64,000 nucleotides of DNA, taken from Phycicoccus sp. CSK15P-2. Lineage in GTDB: Bacteria > Actinomycetota > Actinomycetes > Actinomycetales > Dermatophilaceae. Below the pieces are notes generated by a model. The model was not told where the DNA came from and made no database searches. It saw nothing but the letters and a program-made list of their open reading frames with translations. The stretch is taken from NCBI RefSeq assembly GCF_016888005.1, contig NZ_JAFDVE010000023.1:62001-126000 (forward strand), given 5' to 3'. The position numbers were made by a program, and so were the translations under genes. Positions within the stretch are counted from its first letter, which is position 1; each line of letters opens with the position of its first letter. This document shows positions 9,220 to 17,041 of this stretch, piece by piece.

Positions 9220-9268
9220 GAACGTGTGTGAACACGCCGCACCTTCTGCGGCGTGTTCACACACGTTC
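9220..9268. terminator. Bidirectional terminator, 22-bp perfect stem
   Basis: Arms 9220-9241 and 9247-9268 are perfectly complementary over 22 bp around the loop CCTTC. It lies between the secreted protein gene and the convergent MFS gene, and the MFS stop codon (9257-9259) falls inside the right arm. No T-tract follows, as is common for actinobacterial terminators. Confidence 0.8.
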
Positions 9269-10465
9269 GCCGGAAGGGAGACTGGGGCGGAGGAACGCGT
9301 CGAGGCGCGCCATCGCGACCGCCCCGGCGAGCGGGCCCACCGCGAGCGCCGCCACGGCCGCCCGCCAGCCGACGAGGTCGACGACCACCGGCACCGCGTT
9401 GATGGTCAGCGCCGAGAGCAGGAAGCCGACGGCGGTCTGGGTGGTGAGCGCCGTCCCCACGTACCGCGGGTCCACGACGTCGGCGACGCAGCTCGAGAAC
9501 AGCCCCGAGTCCGCGATGACGGTCACGCCCCACGCCAGCAGCACCGGGACGACGAGCCACAGCGGCGCCCCGAACACCAGCGCCGCCAGGACGCAGCACG
9601 TCGCCGACCCCCGCATCGCCCACCCGGCGACCCGGGCCCGGCCCAGCCGGTCGCCCAGCCGGCCCGCGACGAGACACCCGGCGGCCCCGGCGACCCCGAT
9701 GACCGTGAACGCGGTGAGCCCCACGGTCGTCCGGCCCGGCTCCACCCCGGACCGGGCCGCGACGGACGCCGTGAGGAAGGCCGGGACCCACGTCCACATC
9801 GCGTAGAGCTCCCACATGTGCCCGAAGTAGCCGAGGTTGGCGAGCAGCGGGCCGCGGTCGCGGAACAGCGTGAGGACGAAGCCCGGCGCGAGCGGCGGCG
9901 CCGGGCGGGCGTGCGGGCCCGCCCGGACGAGTGTGAACGCCACGACCGCCCCGGCGGTGGCCGACACCGCGGAGACCGTGAGCACGCCGCGCCACGGGAG
10001 GCTCGCGACGCTCGTCACGAGCTGGGGTAGCGCGCTGCCGAGGGTCAGTGCCCCGACGAGCACGCCCAGCGCGAAGCCGCGCCCGCGGTCGAACCAGGAC
10101 GTCATGAGCTTCATCCCGACGGGGTAGACCCCGGCCAGGGCGACGCCGGTGAGGAAGCGCAGCGCGACGGCCGGGCCGAGGCCGTCGACGAACGCCGCGA
10201 TGGCTCCCGTGGACGCCGCCGCGAGCAGCGCCGAGACTCCCACGACACGGTGCGCGGGAAAGCGGTCGGCGAGGTTGAGCGCCGCCGACGACACGGCACC
10301 GGTGACGAAGCCCAGCTGGACGGCGACCGTCAGCAGCGCCGAGGCCAGGGTCGAGACCGACCACTCCTCGCGCAGCGCCGGAGCGACGGCGGACGCCGCG
10401 AACCAGCACGCGAGGACCAGCACCTGGACCGCGGCGACGAGGCCCAGCTGGCGGCGCGGGGTCAC
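9257..10465 (-). CDS. MFS transporter
   Basis: A 402-residue major facilitator with about 12 hydrophobic segments; the conserved loop GWRAAVAALAV lies near the end of the protein and DRFPAHRVVGV after TM2. Overall it resembles the CynX/NimT-like or sugar-phosphate-like antiporter branches. Substrate cannot be assigned. It starts at GTG 10465, overlapping the stop of the upstream glycerophosphotransferase-like gene by 4 bases, so it is the last gene of a translationally coupled operon and may export or import a product of that pathway. Confidence 0.88.
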   Translation of the reverse strand: MTPRRQLGLVAAVQVLVLACWFAASAVAPALREEWSVSTLASALLTVAVQLGFVTGAVSSAALNLADRFPAHRVVGVSALLAAASTGAIAAFVDGLGPAVALRFLTGVALAGVYPVGMKLMTSWFDRGRGFALGVLVGALTLGSALPQLVTSVASLPWRGVLTVSAVSATAGAVVAFTLVRAGPHARPAPPLAPGFVLTLFRDRGPLLANLGYFGHMWELYAMWTWVPAFLTASVAARSGVEPGRTTVGLTAFTVIGVAGAAGCLVAGRLGDRLGRARVAGWAMRGSATCCVLAALVFGAPLWLVVPVLLAWGVTVIADSGLFSSCVADVVDPRYVGTALTTQTAVGFLLSALTINAVPVVVDLVGWRAAVAALAVGPLAGAVAMARLDAFLRPSLPSGERV

Positions 10466-11730
10466 GGTGTGTCCCCGGCCTCCGTCCCGGGGCCCGGGCG
10501 GGGCCCACCGCGGGCCGCGCGGTCCGCGAGCCCCTCGGTGCGCTGCCGGATGGCCGTCTCGCAGCCGTCGAGGAAGCGCTGCATGCTCGCACCCGGCGTG
10601 ACGTCACCGAAGTAGTGCTCGACGAGCCCGGCGTGCTGCTCGGAGCCGGCCGCCACGGCGGCGTCGACGAGCTCGGCGCCGCGCTCGGCACCGGTGAGGT
10701 CGAGCAGCTCCATCTCGGTGACGAGCCCGACCCGGGGAAGCTCGGCGCGCGGCTCGGCGGGCCGGGTCAGGAGAAGCGGCTTGCCCGTGGCGAGCCAGTC
10801 GTAGGCGACGGCGGAGACGTCCGTGACGCAGACGTCGCAGGCGTCGACCTGCCATCCGAAGGGTCCGTCGGTGTCGGCGAGGTGCCGGGCCGCGGGGTCG
10901 GCACGGTTCGCCTCGCGCACCATCTCGAGGATCTCCGTGTTCGCCTCGCGGAACGCCGGCACGGTCAGCCCCAGCCGGGGGTGCGGCCGGTAGACCACGC
11001 GGTGCCGCCCCGTGGCGAGCAGCGAGCGGACGAGGGCCACGCCGATGCCCGCCGCCGACGAGTACCGCATGCTCGGGACGTCGCCCTCGGTCGTCGGGGC
11101 GTAGAGGACGGTCGTGCGGCCGTCGTCCGGGAGCGTCGGCCCGCTGCGGTGGACGTCGACCTGCGGACGGCCGACCTCGACGAGGCGCGTGGCGTCGAAG
11201 CCGAGCAGCTTGCGGGTGATCCGCTCCCTGGCGGCCCGACCGGCGATGAAGACGTGGTCGTACGCCTTGAGCTGGTTGCTCGACATGTAGTGCTTGTCGG
11301 ACTCGCCGTGGCAGAGGAAGACGTGCGCGGGGTCGGCCCATCGCATCACGGGGAAGTTCTGCTGGTTCTGGTTGACGTAGAAGACGACCGTCACGCGCTG
11401 GCGGTCGAGGAACTTCTCGACCTCCTCGATGGACCCGGCGTGGTGCACCGGTACCGGACAGTCCTGCAGGAGCCGCTCCGTGGTCTCCCACTGGCGGGTC
11501 ACGACCGCCACCGGGTGCCGCTCGGCGAGCCGGCGCATCGGCTCGTACCACTGGTCGACCTGGTAGAGGTTCTCGAGCCGGTCCGGGAAGTAGAGCACGG
11601 CCTCGACCGTGTCGTCCGGGACCGGTCCGCGCTCGGCCAGCACCGCCCGGGAGGCGCGGCGGGACCGGATGGCGGAGAACGCGCGACGAGCGAGCGCCTG
11701 GGCGGTCGCGAAGTCCTCGGCCAGGGTCAT
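10462..11730 (-). CDS. CDP-glycerol glycerophosphotransferase-like protein
   Basis: A 422-residue protein of the teichoic-acid CDP-glycerol:poly(glycerophosphate) glycerophosphotransferase family. Family features visible are HGESDKHYMSSNQLKAYDH in the middle, TTVLYAPTTEGD, YRPHPRLG and the nucleotide-site segment CVTDVSAVAYDWLATGKP. Known members extend glycerol- or ribitol-phosphate polymers at the inner face of the membrane. Its ATG at 11730 overlaps the aminotransferase stop (ATGA) and its own stop overlaps the MFS start (GTGA). It is unusual to find it coupled to putrescine/GABA-type catabolic genes rather than to wall-polymer genes. Confidence 0.87.
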   Translation of the reverse strand: MTLAEDFATAQALARRAFSAIRSRRASRAVLAERGPVPDDTVEAVLYFPDRLENLYQVDQWYEPMRRLAERHPVAVVTRQWETTERLLQDCPVPVHHAGSIEEVEKFLDRQRVTVVFYVNQNQQNFPVMRWADPAHVFLCHGESDKHYMSSNQLKAYDHVFIAGRAARERITRKLLGFDATRLVEVGRPQVDVHRSGPTLPDDGRTTVLYAPTTEGDVPSMRYSSAAGIGVALVRSLLATGRHRVVYRPHPRLGLTVPAFREANTEILEMVREANRADPAARHLADTDGPFGWQVDACDVCVTDVSAVAYDWLATGKPLLLTRPAEPRAELPRVGLVTEMELLDLTGAERGAELVDAAVAAGSEQHAGLVEHYFGDVTPGASMQRFLDGCETAIRQRTEGLADRAARGGPRPGPGTEAGDTP

Positions 11731-13103
11731 CGGACGACGTACTCGTCGACGACGGAGAGGGCCTTGTCCAGGACGTCGAGCCCGGTGGCGAGGTCGTCCG
11801 CCGTGGTCGTGAGCGGCGGGACGACATGGATGCGGTTGAAGTGCGTCATCGGCCACACGCCGCCTTCCTTGCAGGCGGCGGCGAGTTCGGTCATCGGCTC
11901 CGCGTCGGCACCGCTCGCGTTGTAGGGGACGAGGGCCTCCCGCGTCGTGGCGTCCCTGACGAGGTCGAGCGCCCAGAACATGCCGAGCCCGCGGGCCTCC
12001 CCGACACTCGGGTGCGTGGCCGCGATCTCGTCGAGCCGCGGACGGACGACGGTCTCGGCCATCGTCCGGACGTGCTCGAGGACGCCCTCCTCCTCGAAGA
12101 TCCGCATCGAGGCGACGGCCGAGGCGCACGCGAGCGGGTGTCCGGAGTAGGTCAGCCCGCCGGGGTAGGGGCGGTCGTCGAAGGTCGCGGCCACGGCCGG
12201 GGACATGACGACGCCGCCGAGCGGGACGTACCCCGAGTTGACGCCCTTGGCGAAGCAGACGAGGTCGGGCGTCTGGCCCCAGACGTCGACGGCGAACCAC
12301 TCGCCGCAGCGGCCGAACCCGGCCATGACCTCGTCGGCGATCCACAGGATGCCGTGCTCGTCGCAGATCTCGCGCACCCCGGCGAGGTAGCCGTCCGGCG
12401 GGACGAGGACGCCGTTGGTGCCGACGACGGTCTCGAGCATCACCGCCGCGATGGTCTGCGGCCCCTCGACCATGACCGTGTCGCGCAGGTGCTGCAGGGC
12501 GCGCTCGCACTCCTCCTCGGGGGACGAGGAGTGGAACGGGCTGCGGAACGGGTAGGGGCCCCAGAAGTGGACGAATCCGGCCCCGCCGGGCTCGGACCCC
12601 CAGCGGCGCGGGTCGCCGGTGGCGAGGATCGAGCCGGAGGTGGCGCCGTGGTAGCTGCGGTAGGTCGTGAGGACCTTGTGACGGCCGGTGTGCAGGCGGG
12701 CCATCCGCATGGCGTTCTCGGTGGCCTCGGCGCCGCCGTTGGTGAAGAACACGCGGTCGAGGTCGCCGGGCGCGCGCTCGGCGATCATCCGGGCGGCCTC
12801 GGAGCGCGCCTCGTCGGCGAAGGGCGGTGCCAGGGTGCACTGGCGGGCCGCGGCCTCCTGGACGGCGGCGACGAGCTTCGGGTGCTGGTAGCCGAGGTTG
12901 GCGTGCACGAGCCCGGAGGAGAAGTCGAGGTACCGGGTGCCGTCGTAGTCCCAGAAGTGGCTGCCCGACGCGCGCGCCACCGGCAGCGCGGAGATCCTGG
13001 CCTGGGCCGACCACGAATGGAAGACGTGCGCGCGGTCGTCGGCCGCGACCTGCCTCCCCTTCTCGGGGTCGGGCCGGACGTCCGGGGTCACGGGCTCGGT
13101 CAA
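11727..13103 (-). CDS. Class III PLP-dependent aminotransferase (omega-amino acid/diamine type)
   Basis: A 458-residue fold-type I aminotransferase that moves amino groups from omega-amino acids or diamines to pyruvate or a keto acid. The PLP lysine lies in CFAKGVNSGYVPLGG, with the preceding IADEVMAGFGRCGEWFA and TNGGAEATENAMRMARL matching class III enzymes. I choose TTG 13103 because GAGGAGG lies 7 bases upstream and the frame beyond it is non-conserved. It sits 80 bases downstream of a gamma-aminobutyraldehyde dehydrogenase-like gene, so the pair could convert putrescine via aminobutyraldehyde to GABA. Exact substrate remains inferred. Confidence 0.9.
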   Translation of the reverse strand: MTEPVTPDVRPDPEKGRQVAADDRAHVFHSWSAQARISALPVARASGSHFWDYDGTRYLDFSSGLVHANLGYQHPKLVAAVQEAAARQCTLAPPFADEARSEAARMIAERAPGDLDRVFFTNGGAEATENAMRMARLHTGRHKVLTTYRSYHGATSGSILATGDPRRWGSEPGGAGFVHFWGPYPFRSPFHSSSPEEECERALQHLRDTVMVEGPQTIAAVMLETVVGTNGVLVPPDGYLAGVREICDEHGILWIADEVMAGFGRCGEWFAVDVWGQTPDLVCFAKGVNSGYVPLGGVVMSPAVAATFDDRPYPGGLTYSGHPLACASAVASMRIFEEEGVLEHVRTMAETVVRPRLDEIAATHPSVGEARGLGMFWALDLVRDATTREALVPYNASGADAEPMTELAAACKEGGVWPMTHFNRIHVVPPLTTTADDLATGLDVLDKALSVVDEYVVR

Positions 13104-13183
13104 CGCTGGTCCTCCTCGACCGGTCGGTGATGTCCGGATGAGCCTAGTCGCGCCGGGGGGCGGCCCGGCACGTCCCCACGGGC

Positions 13184-14662
13184 TCAGCCGGGCAGCGTGA
13201 AGACCGTCCGGTGCCAGCCCTTGCGGGCGATGCCGGTGATGTCGTGCATGACGTGCTTGACCTGGGTGTACTCGTCGAAGGAGTACGCCGACATGTCCTT
13301 GCCGAACCCCGAGTGCTTGTACCCGCCGTGCGGCATCTCGCTGATGATCGGGATGTGGTCGTTGACCCACACGCAGCCGGCCCGGATCTCACGGGACGCC
13401 CGGCCGGCGCGGTAGGTGTCCCTCGTCCACGCCGACGCCGCGAGACCGTACTCGGTGTCGTTGGCGAGGCGGATGGCCTCGTCGTCGTCGTCGAACGGGA
13501 CGACGGCGAGCACCGGCCCGAAGACCTCGTCGGTCCACAGCTCGGAGCCGAGGGCGACATCGCTCACGACGGTCGGCTCGTAGTAGCAGCCGCGGGCGAG
13601 GTCGCCGCCGGGGGAGCGGCCGCCGCACACGACGGTCGCGTCGGCGCGGGCGCGCTCGACCATCCCTGCGACCTTGTCGAGATGGGTCCGCGAGGACAGC
13701 GGCCCGAGGTCCGTGGCCTCGTCGTCGGTCGGGCCCGTCCGCACCTGGCGGTAGAGGTCGGCGACGCCGGCGACGAAGTCGTCGTACAGCGACCGGTGGA
13801 CGATGGCGCGGGCCGCCGCGGTGCAGTCCTGCCCGGCGTTGATGAGGTTGGCGGCGACGGCACCGTGGACGGCCGCCTCGAGGTCGGCGTCGTCGAACAC
13901 GACGAACGGCGCCTTGCCGCCGAGCTCGAGGTGCACCCGCTTGCCGGTGGCCGCGGCCGTGGCCATGACCTGCCGGCCGACGGCCGTGGACCCGGTGAAC
14001 GAGGTCATCGCGACATCGGGGTGGCCGACGAGGTGCTGTCCCGCGACCGGGCCCGACCCGGTGACGACGTTGACGACCCCGGGCGCTGCACCCGCCTCGG
14101 TGAGGACCTCGGCGAGCATGAGCGAGGTGAGCGGGGTGATCTCGGCCGGCTTGAGGACGATCGTGTTGCCCGCTGCCACGGCCGGCAGCACCTTCCAGGC
14201 CGCCATCTGCAGGGGGTAGTTCCACGGCGAGACGGATCCGACGACGCCGATGGGCTCCCGCCGGATGGACGAGGTGTGGTCGCCGGAGTACTCGGCGCTC
14301 GCCATCCCGTCGAGCCGCCGGGCCGCGGCACCGAAGAACGCGGTGTTGTCGACGGTGCCGGGGACGTCGAACTCGCGCGCCAGGCGGATCGGCTTGCCCG
14401 CGTGCCGGGACTCGACCCGGGCGAGCTCCTCGGCGCGCTCCTCGAGGAGGGTCGCGGCCCGAGCGAGCACCGTGGCGCGTTCGACGGGGGTCGCCCGGGA
14501 CCACTCACCGAAGGCCGCCCGGGCGGCTCCGACCGCGGCGTCGACGTCCTCGGGGCCTGCGAGCAGGACCTCCTCGACGACGTCACCGGTGCTCGGGTCG
14601 AGGACCTCGAACGGTGTCCCGGACGTGCCGCTGCGGTGCTCGCCACCGATGAACTGGTGCAT
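13184..14662 (-). CDS. Aldehyde dehydrogenase, gamma-aminobutyraldehyde type
   Basis: A 492-residue NAD(P)-dependent aldehyde dehydrogenase. Visible are SPWNYPLQMAAWKVLPAVAA (cofactor loop), SFTGSTAVGRQV, general base Glu in LELGGKAP and the catalytic Cys in NAGQDCTAAAR. The replacement of the usual GQRC by GQDC and the tail GGYKHSGFGKDMS resemble PatD/aminobutyraldehyde dehydrogenases. First gene of an operon with an omega-aminotransferase, consistent with diamine breakdown. A TATGCT hexamer at 14669-14674 ends 6 bases before the ATG, suggesting a leaderless message. Confidence 0.92.
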   Translation of the reverse strand: MHQFIGGEHRSGTSGTPFEVLDPSTGDVVEEVLLAGPEDVDAAVGAARAAFGEWSRATPVERATVLARAATLLEERAEELARVESRHAGKPIRLAREFDVPGTVDNTAFFGAAARRLDGMASAEYSGDHTSSIRREPIGVVGSVSPWNYPLQMAAWKVLPAVAAGNTIVLKPAEITPLTSLMLAEVLTEAGAAPGVVNVVTGSGPVAGQHLVGHPDVAMTSFTGSTAVGRQVMATAAATGKRVHLELGGKAPFVVFDDADLEAAVHGAVAANLINAGQDCTAAARAIVHRSLYDDFVAGVADLYRQVRTGPTDDEATDLGPLSSRTHLDKVAGMVERARADATVVCGGRSPGGDLARGCYYEPTVVSDVALGSELWTDEVFGPVLAVVPFDDDDEAIRLANDTEYGLAASAWTRDTYRAGRASREIRAGCVWVNDHIPIISEMPHGGYKHSGFGKDMSAYSFDEYTQVKHVMHDITGIARKGWHRTVFTLPG

Positions 14663-14668
14663 GGCCGG

Positions 14669-14674
14669 AGCATA
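14669..14674 (-). promoter_or_regulatory. -10 element TATGCT, leaderless promoter of aldehyde dehydrogenase operon
   Basis: Minus-strand TATGCT ends 6 bases before the ATG at 14662, and no Shine-Dalgarno is present in between. Confidence 0.5.
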
Positions 14675-14703
14675 CGACCGGCGGACCGGGCCCGGCGCCG
14701 GCG

Positions 14704-15225
14704 TCAGTGCTGGTACGTCCCGTGGATGACGGCCCGGCCGAGGGTCTTGAACGCGAGGTTGAACGAGACGACGGCGGGTGAGGCGTCGGCATCCACCCCC
14801 AGCGTCGGCTCGGACACGGCGTGCACGACGAGGTAGTACCGGTGCGGCATGTCGCCCTCCGGCGGTGCGGCGCCCATGAAGCCCTGCTCCCCGCCGTCGT
14901 TGCGGACGTGGAAGGCGCCGCCCGGGAGGTCACCCGACGCGGCCCCGGTGGCGAGCGACGTCACGTCCGCGGGGACGTCGACGAGCACCCAGTGCCAGAA
15001 GCCGGACGGCGTGGGGGCGTCCGGGTCGAACACGGTGACGACGTAGCTCTCCGTGCCCTCGGGGGCACCGTTCCAGGCCAGCTGCGGTGAGGTGTTCCCC
15101 TCCGCGGCGACCTGGTCGTCCTTGAGGGGCGCGCCGTCCGTGACGTCCTCACTGGTCACGGTGAACGAGGGGACGGCGGGCAGCAGCTCGTACGGGTTCG
15201 GGGCGACCGGGCGGTCCAGGCTCAT
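14704..15225 (-). CDS. YbhB/YbcL-family Raf-kinase-inhibitor-like protein
   Basis: A 173-residue phosphatidylethanolamine-binding-protein fold. Family landmarks are [18 protein letters not shown], the [19 protein letters not shown] motif of the ligand pocket and [11 protein letters not shown]. The biochemical role of bacterial members is not settled; they are thought to bind small anionic ligands. ATG 15225 is preceded by AGGAGAG at good spacing. It stands alone between the aldehyde dehydrogenase operon and the HU gene, all on the minus strand, with a terminator upstream separating it from HU. Confidence 0.9.
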   Translation of the reverse strand: MSLDRPVAPNPYELLPAVPSFTVTSEDVTDGAPLKDDQVAAEGNTSPQLAWNGAPEGTESYVVTVFDPDAPTPSGFWHWVLVDVPADVTSLATGAASGDLPGGAFHVRNDGGEQGFMGAAPPEGDMPHRYYLVVHAVSEPTLGVDADASPAVVSFNLAFKTLGRAVIHGTYQH

Positions 15226-15325
15226 CGGGGGGTCTCTCCTCCGTCGTCGGGGGCGGTCGCCGGGTACAACCGCGACCACCGGCAGATCCTTCCGCCCGGG
15301 GCCCTGGGGCGCGACGGGAACGCGG

Positions 15326-15358
15326 ACGGGGCGCCGACCGTGGTGGTCGGCGCCCCGT
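15326..15358 (-). terminator. Terminator of the HU gene, 14-bp perfect stem
   Basis: Arms ACGGGGCGCCGACC at 15326-15339 and GGTCGGCGCCCCGT at 15345-15358 around loop GTGGT. It lies just beyond the HU stop in the direction of transcription. Confidence 0.8.
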
Positions 15359-15376
15359 CTCGGCGTGGGTGCGGCG

Positions 15377-15652
15377 TCAGCCGTTGACGGCCCGCTTGAG
15401 CTGCGCGGCGGCCTTGAAGCCGACCGAGGTGGACGCGGCGATCTGGATCTCCTCGCCGGTCTGGGGGTTGCGGCCCGTGCGAGCCGCGCGCTCGCGCGTC
15501 TCGAAGTTGCCGAAGCCCGCGAGCTTGACGTCCTCACCCTTCTTGAGCTGCTCGCCGATGATGTCGAAGGCGGCGTTGAGCACGTCCTCGGCAGCGCTGG
15601 CGGACAGGTCGGTACGGCCGCTCAGGGCCTGGGCGAGTTCCTTCTTGGTCAT
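15377..15652 (-). CDS. hup: HU-family DNA-binding protein
   Basis: A 91-residue nucleoid protein that binds and bends DNA as a dimer. It matches the HU fold throughout: [16 protein letters not shown] at the start, [20 protein letters not shown] in the dimer signature and [15 protein letters not shown] in the DNA-clamping arm. It lacks the long Lys/Ala/Pro-rich tail found in mycobacterial HupB. GAAGGA lies 9 bases before ATG 15652; a longer frame to 15685 has no such signal. Single-gene unit with a strong terminator. Confidence 0.97.
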   Translation of the reverse strand: MTKKELAQALSGRTDLSASAAEDVLNAAFDIIGEQLKKGEDVKLAGFGNFETRERAARTGRNPQTGEEIQIAASTSVGFKAAAQLKRAVNG

Positions 15653-15982
15653 GGAGTGCGTCCTTCTGTGATGGGATCCTTCCACGTCAACGTAACAACA
15701 TGGAGCCCCTGACGTGCACTCGGGCGGCTGCGACGCGCCGGGGGCGGTGCCGGACGCGGGGCCCTGGACGCCGCGCGAATGTCCGTTCGACCTGTCCGCG
15801 TCGGACGAGCAGGGTGCCCTGGAGGTGCGACGTGCTCCTCCGACGGGCGCCGCCGCCCCCGGTCACCTAGGGTCCTGCCCATGGCGGCGTAGCCCGGGTG
15901 CGGATCCCGACCGACCGGCGTCACGCTCTTCGCGGTCAGTGGCCCGGGTCGGCTGACGGCGGGGCAGGGGCGGCGCCCGGCC
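15653..15982. other. Intergenic region with orphan leaderless-type promoter
   Basis: 330 bases between HU and the Rsm22-like gene (both minus strand). It contains the HU promoter region, in which TTGACG and TACGTT-like elements can be seen but not cleanly spaced. On the plus strand TAGGGT at 15868-15873 is followed after 7 bases by ATG GCG GCG TAG, a three-codon frame. Otherwise I see nothing convincing. Confidence 0.5.
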
Positions 15983-16981
15983 TCAGGTCGCGGCGCCGTC
16001 CCCGGGGGGCCTCCACGGGTCGCCCCACCGGACGTCGCGAGCGGCCCGGTAGCGCTCCCGGTCACGTCTGGTCACGGTGTCGGGTGCGGCGGTGCCGTCG
16101 GCCTGGCACACCTGCAGCCGCACCAGCCCTTTGCGGGTCAGCGGATGCCGAAGCACTCGTCCGGGTGCCGGGGGAACGGGGTCGCGGACCGCGAGGACGT
16201 AGGAGTGCTTCTCGTCCTCGTGCCCGAGCGCGGCACCCTTGAGCCTGCGGTGCAACGCGGTGCGGTCCAGGCGGGCCGAGAAGTGGCACCAGTCGCCGTC
16301 CCGGGTCGCGACGGGGCAGCCGAGACCGTGTGGGCACGGCGCGACGACGTGCCAACCCGCCGCGAGGAGCCGCTCGCGGGCGGCGAGCACGGCGGCGAAG
16401 CCCCGCGGCGTCCCGGGCTCGACGACGAGGACACGCGGGGCGGCGTCGCGGAGGGCGTCGACCACCGGTGCGCGGAGGTCCGCCGGGAGCTCGCCGAGGA
16501 CGTACGAGAGCGTCGCGAGGTCGCCGGAGGGGAGCCGGGCCCCCGAGGCGACGCGGGCGAGGTCGGCAAGGGTCCAGGTCGCGGTGGACAGCGCCTCGGG
16601 ACCGTTCCGCGCGATGCGCCGTCCGAGGGCGAGCGCATCGGCCGAGCCGTCGAGCACCGTCACGGACCCGAGCCCCGGGACGGCGTCGGCGACGGCCCAG
16701 GCGGCCGCTCCCGTCCCGCCGCCGACGTCCACGAGCCGTCGCACACCGCCCAGCACCCCCTGGCGGTCCGCCTCGCGCAGCACCCGGGACACGGCGGCGT
16801 GGGTCGCCGGCATCCGGTAGGCGGCGTAGGCGGCGGCGGTGACGGGGTCGCCCAGCACCTGGGCGGACGGCGGGGCGCCGGAGCGGTAGACCTCGACGAG
16901 CCGTGCCGTCGCCCGCTGCAGTGCCACGGTGTCGGTGCCGTCGAGGACCGCGTCCAGGGCGCGGGTCAGCGGAACGGGCAC
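15983..16981 (-). CDS. Rsm22-like small-ribosomal-subunit methyltransferase-family protein
   Basis: A 332-residue protein of the Rsm22 family, relatives of the mitochondrial small-subunit assembly methyltransferase. It shows a SAM-binding core (LVDVGGGTGAAAWAVADAV, then VLDGSADALALGRR) and the family C-terminal cysteine cluster APCPHGLGCPVATRDGDWCHF, followed by EDEKHSYV. Family members are linked to ribosome assembly, and the cysteine set may bind an Fe-S cluster. AGGAGG lies 8 bases before GTG 16981. It follows the persulfide dioxygenase gene on the same strand after 60 bases and may be read through from it. Confidence 0.85.
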   Translation of the reverse strand: MPVPLTRALDAVLDGTDTVALQRATARLVEVYRSGAPPSAQVLGDPVTAAAYAAYRMPATHAAVSRVLREADRQGVLGGVRRLVDVGGGTGAAAWAVADAVPGLGSVTVLDGSADALALGRRIARNGPEALSTATWTLADLARVASGARLPSGDLATLSYVLGELPADLRAPVVDALRDAAPRVLVVEPGTPRGFAAVLAARERLLAAGWHVVAPCPHGLGCPVATRDGDWCHFSARLDRTALHRRLKGAALGHEDEKHSYVLAVRDPVPPAPGRVLRHPLTRKGLVRLQVCQADGTAAPDTVTRRDRERYRAARDVRWGDPWRPPGDGAAT

Positions 16982-17041
16982 GAGGTCATCCTCCTACGCC
17001 AGGGCGGCGGAGCGGTCGGGGCCGGGCCCGGTGCCGGCGGC

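Noticed and set aside
9220-9268. Insertion-sequence terminal inverted repeat
   Set aside because: The arms face each other over 5 bases with no transposase or target-site duplication; position between convergent genes fits a terminator.
10462-11730. Glycosyltransferase of an exopolysaccharide cluster
   Set aside because: Motifs fit the CDP-glycerol glycerophosphotransferase family and no other polysaccharide gene is adjacent.
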